Source of the DNA: Gemmatimonadaceae bacterium
GTDB taxonomy: Bacteria > Gemmatimonadota > Gemmatimonadetes > Gemmatimonadales > Gemmatimonadaceae
Direction: 5' to 3'
Assembly: GCA_020853635.1 (NCBI GenBank)
Contig: JADYYN010000233.1
Span: 1-50,500, forward strand
DNA length: 50,500 bases
The notes beneath the pieces are model-generated. The model was not told the origin of the DNA. It worked only from the letters and a program-made list of their open reading frames with translations, and did not search any database. Made by a program: the position numbers and the translations under genes. Of the stretch, positions 35,002 to 43,309 are shown piece after piece (position 1 is the first letter of the stretch; each line of letters starts with the position of its first letter).

Positions 35002-35286
35002 TTAGAACAACGAACGCGCGATGAGATAGGCTGCCAGGACCCCGACGAGACTCAGCAGCGAGACGTCGAGCGCGATGGGCCCTAAAGCGAACTTGATGAC
35101 GATGAGGTCGATGGGCAAGGGGCCGATCGACGGCGTGACGAAGCCAAGGTTCAGGAACTCCTTCACCGCGCCGGCCGGCAACGCCATGCGGGCGAACTGG
35201 TGCATGAACCCGCCAAGGACGAATCCCGTGGCGAGGACGATGGCGTGGTACCCGGGACGGTGTTTCGCAGAACCTTGTGGCGGCAT
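35002..35286 (-). CDS. DUF4321-like small membrane protein
   Basis: 94-aa protein with two hydrophobic helices (about 14-32, [17 protein letters not shown], and 75-93, [20 protein letters not shown]) separated by [20 protein letters not shown], which matches the pattern of DUF4321 proteins. Function unknown. The ATG 35286 overlaps the stop of the polyprenyl synthase gene by one base (TGATG), and tatA follows 10 bp after its stop, so the three are co-expressed. Confidence 0.82.
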   Translation of the reverse strand: MPPQGSAKHRPGYHAIVLATGFVLGGFMHQFARMALPAGAVKEFLNLGFVTPSIGPLPIDLIVIKFALGPIALDVSLLSLVGVLAAYLIARSLF

Positions 35287-36290
35287 CAGAATCTCCGATC
35301 CATGACATACCCCAAAGCGCCGAACAAGGACTGGCGCACGTCGGATTCGGGGAGACCGGCCAGGGCTTCCTCGGCTTCCTGGGCGAACTGTTCGCCCTTC
35401 TGCCGCGCGTATTCGAGCCCGCCGCATTCCGACACGATGCCGACGACCTCGGCGATATGCGCGTCACTCGGCGTCGGATCGGCGAAGAGTGCGTCGACGC
35501 GGGCACGCTGGGCACGATTCATCTGCCCCAGCGCATGGATGAGCGGCAGCGTGACCTTGTGCTCCTTGAGGTCGTTGCCGCTGGGCTTTCCCGTCACCGC
35601 TTCCTGCTCGGTGTAGTCGATGAGATCGTCGGCGACCTGGAAGGCCATGCCGAGGCGCTCACCGAAGCGTCGCATGGGCGCCCGGAAGCGCGGGGCTCCC
35701 GCGAGGGCGCCCATCTCGCAGGCCGCGCCGACGAGGGACGCGGTCTTGGCGCGATTGAGCGTGTAGTAATCGGTCTCGCTGAAGCTCAACGCATCGAATG
35801 ACGAGAGCTGGCGCAACTCGCCGACCGTCATCTCGTTGGACGCCTGCGTGAAGATGCGCAGCGGCTCCATGTCACCCAGACGCACCAGCTCGGCGATCGC
35901 CTTGGAGAACAGGAAGTCACCCATCAGTACGGCGACCTGATGACTGAACAGCGCGTTGATGGTCGGTTGCCCGCGGCGCAGCACAGAGTGGTCCACCGCG
36001 TCGTCGTGCACGACGCTGGTGAGATGTACGAGTTCGGCGACCGCGGCCAGCGGAACGGCGCGAGCCTCCGGGGTGCCCTCGACCGATGACGCGAGCAGCA
36101 GCAGCGTCGGCCGGAACAGCTTGCCACGCATGCCGCGCAGGTGCGCGTTCGCGGCCTCGACGATGGCGACGTCCGCCTGGACGATCCGCCACATCTCCTC
36201 CGGCACGCGATCCAAGCGGTCCTTGATGGGCGCCTGGAGCTCGCGCAGCGCATTCGCCACCGGCGCGTGCAGTCGGGTCTCGAGCGTCAC
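35286..36290 (-). CDS. Polyprenyl diphosphate synthase (trans, IspB-like)
   Basis: Makes long-chain all-trans prenyl diphosphate, usually for the quinone side chain. 334 aa: FARM VVHDDAVDHS (first Asp-rich motif DDAVD), substrate region GKLFRPTLLLL, and SARM AFQVADDLIDYT (DDLID) with downstream GNDLKEHKVTLPLIHAL. The residues before FARM (ELVHLTSVV) lack large aromatics close to the motif, which favours a long product (C35-C40 or longer), though chain length is uncertain. Overlaps the upstream TPR gene by 4 bp and the DUF4321 gene by one base. Confidence 0.93.
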   Translation of the reverse strand: MTLETRLHAPVANALRELQAPIKDRLDRVPEEMWRIVQADVAIVEAANAHLRGMRGKLFRPTLLLLASSVEGTPEARAVPLAAVAELVHLTSVVHDDAVDHSVLRRGQPTINALFSHQVAVLMGDFLFSKAIAELVRLGDMEPLRIFTQASNEMTVGELRQLSSFDALSFSETDYYTLNRAKTASLVGAACEMGALAGAPRFRAPMRRFGERLGMAFQVADDLIDYTEQEAVTGKPSGNDLKEHKVTLPLIHALGQMNRAQRARVDALFADPTPSDAHIAEVVGIVSECGGLEYARQKGEQFAQEAEEALAGLPESDVRQSLFGALGYVMDRRF

Positions 36291-39253
36291 GAGAGCTGCT
36301 TCTCCACTGCGTTCAACCGGTCCCCGATATCGCGGAAGTTGATGTCGACGGCGAAGACCCGCTGGTAGTGCTTCTTCGCGTCAGGGAACAGGTGCAGTTC
36401 CTCAGCGATGGTGCCGAGGAGATAGAGCACGCCGATGAGCTGCTCGTCGGCCACGCCCGGCTCCGCCAACGCACGTTGGAGGATGGTCGCTGCCACCGGA
36501 AGCTGCTGCTTCTCGACGAAACAGAGGCCGAGTGACTCGATCGCGCGCACGCGGTTGTTCGAGCCGCGCAGCGCCTTCTGGAACTCGGAGATCGCCTCGT
36601 CCAGCAGGCCCATCTCCTTGTATGCCACACCGAGGTCGTAGTGGGCCTCGTGGTCCTCGTCGTCGACGTTGTCCGCGACGCCCTGCTTGAACTTCCGGAG
36701 CATGTCGGCGAAGTCGGCCTGCTCATCGCCGGTGGGCTCCTTCTCCTCAACGACCATGCGCGTGCTCTTGGGCAGGTCGTCGTCCTTGAACCAATCACCG
36801 AGGGAGATGTAGTCCTCCTCGGGCGCCGGCTTCTTGACCGAGCCACTCGGCGCCGACGCCGAGGACTTGTTCATCGCCTTGGTAGAACGGCGGGGGGCGG
36901 GCGCGGGTTCCGGTACCGGCGCCTCGGCGATGGTCTCGAGCGCAGCCTGCGCGCGCAGATCCTCGGGGTCGATCTCGAGCACACGCTGGTAGACCACGCG
37001 GGCCTTGGCGCCTTGCCCGTCGCGCACGAGCGCATCGGCGAGTTCCACGTACGCTTCGCCCAACCGGCGGCGGTCGTTCGCGCGGAAGGCGAACTCGACG
37101 CGCTTCTGGTGGTACGCGATCACGTTCGGCGCGAGCCGGACGATCTCCTCGGCGATCGACGCGGCCGTATCGAGGTCGCCGTCGCGTTCGTAACCCTTGA
37201 GCGCGACTTCGAGTTCCGCGATACCGGACTCGCGCTGCCCGTCGTCGAGCATCGCCTCGGCGAGCTGACGGCGCAGGCCCCAGTCCTCGGGCGCATCGGC
37301 GGCGCGGTCACGGAGCCGGTCGACCGACGTCGCGAGGATGACAGAGGTGGCGCGCGCCGGCGGCTTGGCGCTGGCGAGCTCTTCGTCACTGATGGGGGGC
37401 AGCGGCGGCGGCGGCGGTGGCTCGAGCAAGCCGGACTGTCGCGCGACGTAGTTCTCGTCGAGCGGGAACGCATGCACGCCTTCGCTGGACTCCACCTGCA
37501 GCGGCTCGAAGGTGGGGCTCTCTTCTGCCGCGCCCGCCGGAGCGCCGAACGCCCCGAAGTCGGAGCTGGCGACACTGCCCGTGTTCGCGGGGGTGAGCCC
37601 GGACGGCGTGAGCTCCCGCGGGATGGCGCGCTCGGTCGTCTCCGGGATGATCGCCCCGTCCAGCCCTTCACTCCGCCGCGGGATCGCCCGTTCGGCGGTG
37701 GAGGGCATGTCGAGTGGCGTCGCGGTGCGCTCGCGCGGCTTGGGGACCTCGAGCACCGGGAGGTCCACGAGCACGGGCGGCATTGACGCGGTCGGAGTCG
37801 GCGGCACGTCGATCTCGAGATCCGGCGCGACGTCCGTCGCCGACTCGATGCTCGGCGCGTCCGTCGGCGGCAGATCCGCCGGCGTGAACGAGGCGGACGG
37901 CAGCTCGATGATCGGAAGATCGTCCGCGACCGGGGTCGACTCGACGATGGGGATGTCCATCGTGCGCCGCAGCACCTCCGGCGGCGGTGCGACGACCGTC
38001 GGCTCAATCTCGAGCATCGGGATATCAACCGTCGTGTCGACCGATGCCGACGGCGATTCGATGATCGGGAGATCGACCGGCTGCTCCGACTCGGTGAGCG
38101 CAATGCGCTGCACCGTTTCCACCGTTTCGATCGCGTCCGGCGAGACGGAGGGCTCCTCGATCAGCGTCGGCTCGAGTCCGAGCATCCCGCCGTTCGCGTC
38201 GGGCGCAGCCTCAGCGGGCGCAGCCGTGGGCTCGATCATCAGCCCGTCGAGCGTGGCCGCGTCGGGTGGCGCGGCAGCCTCGGGCTCCGCCGGCACCGCC
38301 TGGATCGGCTCCGCCGGCGTCGGGTCCGGCATGATGAACGTCAGCCCACCCTTCACCTCGACCTTCGGCGGCGCGGCGGGGGTCGGCCGAGCGGGGGCGG
38401 CTGGTGCCGCTGCGGCTGGAGCCGCTGGAGCCGCTGGAGCCGGCGCGGACGGTCCGGTGCTCGGCTCCTCCTCCACGTGGAGCAGGTTCAATCCTTCGAC
38501 CGCCTTCGTCACGCGCCGCTGCCGCGTCTTGAGCGCAGGCGTCATGGCGGAGGCCCGCTTGCTCGGCCCGCCGTCCAAGTCGAGGAAGACGAGTCCGCCA
38601 GTCTTGGAGCCACCGCCGTCGTCGTCGGCCCGCGGTTCGACGCTGGGGTCAATCGCCTTGATCTTATCGGCGATCGTGCCCATGTCGGCGTCGCGATTCG
38701 TACGCGCGGCCTGCGCGTAGGCGATCTGCAACTGCTCGATCGCCTCCTTCTTGCGGTCGGCCTTCACGAGCTGGTCGGCGAGCATGAGCCGCACGTCGTC
38801 CTGATCGGGGACGAGGTCGGCGAACTCCTTCAGCGCACGGAACGCTTCGTCGAGGTTGCCGGCCTTCTGCATGCGGCTGGCGTATTCGAGGAAGTTCTGT
38901 CGCGCGTCGGACTTGAAGCCCTTCTCCGCCGAGATCTTGCCGAGCTTGTAGTACACGATCGCGCGGCCTGGCGACTGGCGCAGGATCTTGTTGCAGAGCG
39001 CGATGGCGGGGTTGTAGAAGCCACCATCTGTGTACTGGTCGACCGCGCGCTCCCAGACCGACACCGCTTCGGCGAGATTGCCCGCCTTCTGCATCAGGTC
39101 ACCCACGCGATTGTACAGCGGGATGTCGACCGGATCCTCGTCGCCGCTCTCGTACGCTTCGATGATCTCGCGATACACCGCGAGTGCCTTGTCCATCTGC
39201 TTCTTGGCCTCGAAGTCGGCCGCTTTCTTCTTGAGCTTGAGGATGTCGGCCAT
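36287..39253 (-). CDS. Large TPR protein with disordered middle and short linear repeats (paralogue-like B)
   Basis: 988 aa. N-terminal TPR array (about residues 1-190): FEAKKQMDKALAVYREIIEAY, YNRVGDLMQKAGNLAEAVSVWERAV, IALCNKILRQSPGRAIVYYKLGKI, AFRALKEFADLVP. A disordered Pro/Ala/acidic region (about 240-670) contains five copies of a D-[IL]-P-[IMV]-[IVL]-E motif (DLPIIES, DIPMLEI, DIPIVES, DLPIIEL, DLPVLEV), a duplicated TERAIPR and a polyproline run. The C-terminal TPR domain (about 680-988) includes EAHYDLGVAYKEMGLLDEAISEFQKA. No signal peptide. The organisation resembles the protein at 30227-32587. Function unknown; a cytosolic scaffold is a fair guess. Coupled to the polyprenyl synthase gene. 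Confidence 0.82.
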   Translation of the reverse strand: MADILKLKKKAADFEAKKQMDKALAVYREIIEAYESGDEDPVDIPLYNRVGDLMQKAGNLAEAVSVWERAVDQYTDGGFYNPAIALCNKILRQSPGRAIVYYKLGKISAEKGFKSDARQNFLEYASRMQKAGNLDEAFRALKEFADLVPDQDDVRLMLADQLVKADRKKEAIEQLQIAYAQAARTNRDADMGTIADKIKAIDPSVEPRADDDGGGSKTGGLVFLDLDGGPSKRASAMTPALKTRQRRVTKAVEGLNLLHVEEEPSTGPSAPAPAAPAAPAAAAPAAPARPTPAAPPKVEVKGGLTFIMPDPTPAEPIQAVPAEPEAAAPPDAATLDGLMIEPTAAPAEAAPDANGGMLGLEPTLIEEPSVSPDAIETVETVQRIALTESEQPVDLPIIESPSASVDTTVDIPMLEIEPTVVAPPPEVLRRTMDIPIVESTPVADDLPIIELPSASFTPADLPPTDAPSIESATDVAPDLEIDVPPTPTASMPPVLVDLPVLEVPKPRERTATPLDMPSTAERAIPRRSEGLDGAIIPETTERAIPRELTPSGLTPANTGSVASSDFGAFGAPAGAAEESPTFEPLQVESSEGVHAFPLDENYVARQSGLLEPPPPPPLPPISDEELASAKPPARATSVILATSVDRLRDRAADAPEDWGLRRQLAEAMLDDGQRESGIAELEVALKGYERDGDLDTAASIAEEIVRLAPNVIAYHQKRVEFAFRANDRRRLGEAYVELADALVRDGQGAKARVVYQRVLEIDPEDLRAQAALETIAEAPVPEPAPAPRRSTKAMNKSSASAPSGSVKKPAPEEDYISLGDWFKDDDLPKSTRMVVEEKEPTGDEQADFADMLRKFKQGVADNVDDEDHEAHYDLGVAYKEMGLLDEAISEFQKALRGSNNRVRAIESLGLCFVEKQQLPVAATILQRALAEPGVADEQLIGVLYLLGTIAEELHLFPDAKKHYQRVFAVDINFRDIGDRLNAVEKQLS

Positions 39254-39262
39254 TCCGGAAAC

Positions 39263-40570
39263 TTACCCGCCGAACCCGGGGTGAGACAAGCGTTTGGAGG
39301 CCGCGAAGATAGGGGCCGCGGGCCGCCCGCCGACCCAGGTCCGGACGCAGCGATTGTCGCCGTACCAGTAGGGGATCTCGCGGTGGTCGCGGACGTCGAA
39401 GAGCGCGAGGTCGGCGTGGAAGCCGGGGGCGAGTTGCCCGAGTTCACCCGCGAGCCCGAGCGCGGCGGCCCCGTTGACCGTCGCGGCCACGAAGGCTTCG
39501 CCGACGCTCAGCTTGAGCTGGCTGACGCCAAGCGTGAGAATGAGCGGCAAGCTGACGGTGGGGCTGGTGCCGGGGTTGAAGTCCGAGGCCAGTGCAACGG
39601 GGACACCTGCACCGATGAGCGCGCGGGCCGGCGCCTGCTTCGGACGACCGAGGAACAACATGGTGCCGGGAAGTAACGTCGCCACGGTCCCGCTCGCCGC
39701 GAGGGCCGCGATGCCCTGCTCCGAGATCGCGGCGAGGTGGTCGGCCGATGTCGCGCGCAACTCGGCGGCGAGTTCGGCGGCGGCACCGTTCTCCAGCTCA
39801 TCCGCGTGGAGCTTGATGCCCAAGCCGGCGTCCCGCGCGGCGGTGAGGATGCGCCGAGACTCGTCGGCCGTGTAGACGCCCGGTTCGCAGAATACGTCAG
39901 CGAAACGCGCGAGCCCCTCGGCCGCGACCGCCGGGATCATCTCCCCCGTGACGAGCGCGATGTATTGCGCGCGGTCGCGCGGTGCCTCGCGATAGTCGAG
40001 CGGCACTTCGTGTGCGCCGAGGAAGGTGGGCACGAGGCGCAGCGGCAACTCGGCGGCGAGTCGGCGGATCACACGCAACGTGGTGAGCTCGGATTCGAGC
40101 GAGAGTCCGTAGCCTGACTTCACCTCGAGCGTGGTGGTACCGTGAGCGGCGATGCGGTGCAGGCGCGCCGTCGCGAGCGCAACGAGCTCGTCCGCGCTGC
40201 GCGTGCGCAGATCGCGCACGGAGGAGTGAATGCCACCCCCACGCTTCGCGATCTCGAGATACCCGATGCCGGCGGCGCGCATCTCCTGCTCCTCGTAGCG
40301 CGCACGGCCGAAAATGGCGTGGGTGTGCGAGTCGACGAAGCCAGGGGTGAGGACGCCCTGCTCGCAGTCGATGAGCGACGCGGTGGGATGCGCTGCGCGG
40401 AGCGCCGCGTCCGTGTCGACCGCGAGGACGCGTCCCGCCGCGTCGATCGCGACGCCCTCGCCAACGCGCACCGCGGCGTCAGACTGCTCGGCGCCGGAGC
40501 GGGCACGGGCCGGTCCTGCGCAGGTCACGACCTGCGACGCGTTGATGAGCAGTTGGGTGGCTGGCGTCAT
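39263..40570 (-). CDS. hutI: Imidazolonepropionase
   Basis: Third step of histidine degradation: hydrolyses 4-imidazolone-5-propanoate to formiminoglutamate. 435 aa from ATG 40570 (MTPATQLLINASQ), with a GGAG Shine-Dalgarno. Amidohydrolase features: metal-binding DSHTHAIFGRARYEEQ, substrate loop KSGYGLSLESELTTLRVI, His in TFLGAHEVP, KLHADELEN, and Asp in ASDFNPGTSP. Normal length. It lies 14 bp after the radical SAM gene and 9 bp before the start of the following TPR gene (39253). Confidence 0.96.
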   Translation of the reverse strand: MTPATQLLINASQVVTCAGPARARSGAEQSDAAVRVGEGVAIDAAGRVLAVDTDAALRAAHPTASLIDCEQGVLTPGFVDSHTHAIFGRARYEEQEMRAAGIGYLEIAKRGGGIHSSVRDLRTRSADELVALATARLHRIAAHGTTTLEVKSGYGLSLESELTTLRVIRRLAAELPLRLVPTFLGAHEVPLDYREAPRDRAQYIALVTGEMIPAVAAEGLARFADVFCEPGVYTADESRRILTAARDAGLGIKLHADELENGAAAELAAELRATSADHLAAISEQGIAALAASGTVATLLPGTMLFLGRPKQAPARALIGAGVPVALASDFNPGTSPTVSLPLILTLGVSQLKLSVGEAFVAATVNGAAALGLAGELGQLAPGFHADLALFDVRDHREIPYWYGDNRCVRTWVGGRPAAPIFAASKRLSHPGFGG

Positions 40571-40584
40571 GCGCTCCAAACTAC

Positions 40585-41559
40585 TCAGGGCGAGGCGACG
40601 AGGTCGAGGAATCGGTCGACGCGCAACGGCGCCTGTGCCTCGCCGCGGCAGGCGTAGAAGCAGCGGTCGCACTTGATGGGCGCATACCCGGCGTAGTCTT
40701 TCCAGTGCCCGTCGACCGGAAAATCGGGGCACCGTCGAATGCCGCCGTACGGATCGATGTGCACCGTCTCCTGTCCCGAGCGGCAGGGTTCCTTCATCTC
40801 ACCGCGCACGTACTTCGGGATGCTCTCGAGGTAGTAGTCGGAGTTGGAGAGTGTCCCGCGGCGCTGCTTCTTGAACGCGAGCAACTCACGCACGAGCTCC
40901 TCGAGCCGCTGCTGATGCGCGGCGCCGAGCAGATGATCGCGATTGCCGTTCTTGAAATCGGTGTAGACCGAGAGGTTCACGCCGACGCGCATGGCGGCCG
41001 CAGCGCGCACCAGCGGCATCACGTCGTCGAGGTTGTCGTCCTTGATGACGGTATTGAATCTCACGGTCATCCCTGCCCCGCGGATCGCCTCGGCGTTGGC
41101 GAGGATCTTCTTGCTGAGGCCCGGGATGCCGCGGGCCTTGTCGTGGCGTTCGTCGAGGTAGTCGAGCGAGATGGAGAACTGCCCTACGCCCGCGTCCCAG
41201 AGCGAACGCGCTCGCTCGAGCGAGAGCATGCCGCCGTGTGTGATGAGCGTCGTCCACTTGGTGCTGATCGCGCGATCGACCGCGTTGACGAGCTCTTCGA
41301 GGTCCTTGCGCAGCAGCGGTTCGCCGCCGGTCCACGTGATGAGCATCGGATCGAACGCGCGGGCGGCGTCGGCGAAGGAGGTGAGCTCCTTCGCTTTCAT
41401 CTCGGGCGAGGTCTTCCAGTAGTCACAGAACGCGCAGCTCGCGTTGCAGCGCATGGTGACCTCGAAGTGCACGAGGACCGGACGCCGCTGCCACTTCAGC
41501 TTGGCGTACTTCCAGCTGAAGGGCGCGAGATGCCAGGGGCGGAACTTCGTGGAGAGCAG
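40585..41559 (-). CDS. Radical SAM protein with SPASM-like C-terminal Cys cluster
   Basis: 324 aa when started at CTG 41559: LLSTKFRPWHLAPFSWKYAK then RRPVLVHFEVTMRCNASCAFCDYW. The SAM-binding 4Fe-4S motif is C38-x3-C42-x2-C45, followed by GGEPLLRKDL and VRFNTVIKDDN. The C-terminus carries further cysteines (EPCRSGQ, IRRCPDF, KCDRCFYACRG), which look like an auxiliary-cluster SPASM/twitch domain. The first standard start, GTG 41472, begins at HFEVT, only 8 residues before the cluster, and drops the conserved-looking RRPVLV segment; no ATG/GTG/TTG exists between the hutU stop and it. It sits inside a hut operon, 3 bp after hutU. Substrate unknown; resembles HpnH/PqqE-like radical SAM proteins. 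Confidence 0.88.
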   Translation of the reverse strand: MLSTKFRPWHLAPFSWKYAKLKWQRRPVLVHFEVTMRCNASCAFCDYWKTSPEMKAKELTSFADAARAFDPMLITWTGGEPLLRKDLEELVNAVDRAISTKWTTLITHGGMLSLERARSLWDAGVGQFSISLDYLDERHDKARGIPGLSKKILANAEAIRGAGMTVRFNTVIKDDNLDDVMPLVRAAAAMRVGVNLSVYTDFKNGNRDHLLGAAHQQRLEELVRELLAFKKQRRGTLSNSDYYLESIPKYVRGEMKEPCRSGQETVHIDPYGGIRRCPDFPVDGHWKDYAGYAPIKCDRCFYACRGEAQAPLRVDRFLDLVASP

Positions 41560-41562
41560 CGG

Positions 41563-43224
41563 TCAGCCCTGGATGGACGGGAGCTGGATGCCTTCACGCG
41601 CCGCGGTCCGGATGGCGATGTCGTAGCCCGCGTCCGCATGACGCGCGACACCGATACCGGGGTCGTTGGTGAGCACGCGTTGAAGTCGCTCGCGCATCTC
41701 AGGAGTACCGTCGGCGACGATCACCTGCCCCGCGTGCAGCGAGTTGCCGATGCCCACGCCGCCGCCGTGATGGAAGCTCACCCAGCTCGCCCCGCTCGCC
41801 ACGTTGAGCAGCGCGTTGAGGATGGCCCAGTCCGCCACCGCGTCGGAGCCGTCCTTCATGGCTTCGGTCTCGCGGAACGGTGACGCCACCGAGCCGGTGT
41901 CGAGATGGTCGCGGCCGATCACGATGGGCGCGGACACCTCGCCGTTGGCGACGAGGTCATTGAGCGCGACACCGAAGCGCGCACGCGCCCCCTGGCCTAG
42001 CCAGCAGATGCGCGCCGGCAGTCCCTGGAAGTGGATCCGCTCGCGCGCCATCGTGATCCAACGCTTCAGGTGCGCGTCCTCGGGGAACATCTCGAGCACG
42101 AGTTCGTCGGTGCGTGCGATGTCCTTGGGGTCACCGGAGAGCGCGGCCCAGCGGAACGGTCCCTTCCCTTCGCAGAAGAGCGGACGCACGTACTCGGGCA
42201 CGAAGCCGGGGATCTTGAACGCGTCGCTCACGCCGGCATCGAGTGCGACCGTGCGGATGTTGTTCCCGTAGTCGAACGCGATCGCCCCGCGGTCCTGCAT
42301 CGCACGCATCGCGCGCACATGCGCGACGGCACTCGCCGTGGAGCGCTTCACGTACTCGGTCGGATCGGTCGTGCGCAGCGTCGCAGCCTCGGCCAGCGAC
42401 ATGCCGTGCGGCACATAGCCGTTCAGCATGTCGTGCGCGGAGGTCTGGTCGGTGACGACGTCGGGGATGATGCCGCGCTCGACCATCATCGGGAGCACGT
42501 CCGCGGCGTTGCCGACCAAGCCCACACTCAAGCCGCGCTTGGCCGCCTGCGCCTCGCGGATCCACCGCATCGCTTCGTCGAAGTCGTGCGTCATGCGGTC
42601 GCAGTAGCCGGACTGCAGGCGCTTCTCGATGCGGGTGGGATCGACGTCGACGCCGAGGATCGCGGCGTCGTTCATCGTCGCGGCGAGGGGCTGCGCACCG
42701 CCCATGCCACCCAATCCCGCGGTGAGCACGAAGCGCCCGGCGAGCGTGCCATCGAAGTGTTTGGCCGCGAGTGCCCCGAACGTCTCGTACGTGCCCTGCA
42801 CGATGCCCTGCGACCCGATGTAGATCCACGAGCCCGCGGTCATCTGCCCGTACATCATCAGGCCCTGCCGCTCGAGCTCGCGGAAGTAGTCCCAGTTCGC
42901 GAACCGACCGACGAGGTTGGAGTTGGCGATGATCACGCGTGGCGAGTGGCGATGGGTGCGGAACACCGCGACGGGCTTGCCGCTCTGCACGAGCAGGGTC
43001 TCGTCGTCTTCCAGCGCGCGCAGCGAGCGCACGATCGCGTCGAAAGCCTCCCAGTTGCGTGCCGCTTTGCCCGTGCCGCCATAGACGACCAGATCCTCGG
43101 GCCGCTCGGCCACGTCGGGATCGAGGTTGTTCATCAGCATGCGGAGTGCGGCTTCCTGCTGCCAACCCTTGCAGCTGATCTCACGGCCGCGCGGTGCGCG
43201 GATGACTCGCGGGGTGCTGGGCAT
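41563..43224 (-). CDS. hutU: Urocanate hydratase
   Basis: Second step of histidine degradation, converting urocanate to 4-imidazolone-5-propanoate with tightly bound NAD. 553 aa, typical. Signatures: [30 protein letters not shown], the NAD-binding region [37 protein letters not shown], and [18 protein letters not shown] with the active-site Cys. It begins at ATG 43224, divergent from the serine hydrolase; the 85-bp gap between them must hold both promoters. Confidence 0.97.
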   Translation of the reverse strand: MPSTPRVIRAPRGREISCKGWQQEAALRMLMNNLDPDVAERPEDLVVYGGTGKAARNWEAFDAIVRSLRALEDDETLLVQSGKPVAVFRTHRHSPRVIIANSNLVGRFANWDYFRELERQGLMMYGQMTAGSWIYIGSQGIVQGTYETFGALAAKHFDGTLAGRFVLTAGLGGMGGAQPLAATMNDAAILGVDVDPTRIEKRLQSGYCDRMTHDFDEAMRWIREAQAAKRGLSVGLVGNAADVLPMMVERGIIPDVVTDQTSAHDMLNGYVPHGMSLAEAATLRTTDPTEYVKRSTASAVAHVRAMRAMQDRGAIAFDYGNNIRTVALDAGVSDAFKIPGFVPEYVRPLFCEGKGPFRWAALSGDPKDIARTDELVLEMFPEDAHLKRWITMARERIHFQGLPARICWLGQGARARFGVALNDLVANGEVSAPIVIGRDHLDTGSVASPFRETEAMKDGSDAVADWAILNALLNVASGASWVSFHHGGGVGIGNSLHAGQVIVADGTPEMRERLQRVLTNDPGIGVARHADAGYDIAIRTAAREGIQLPSIQG

Positions 43225-43309
43225 TCTCGTCGACGGTGGGGGTGCCTGAGAAATCTAGTGACGGTTCCCGGCGGGCCGTATGTTCTCCTGACCCCTCACC
43301 CCACCTCCG

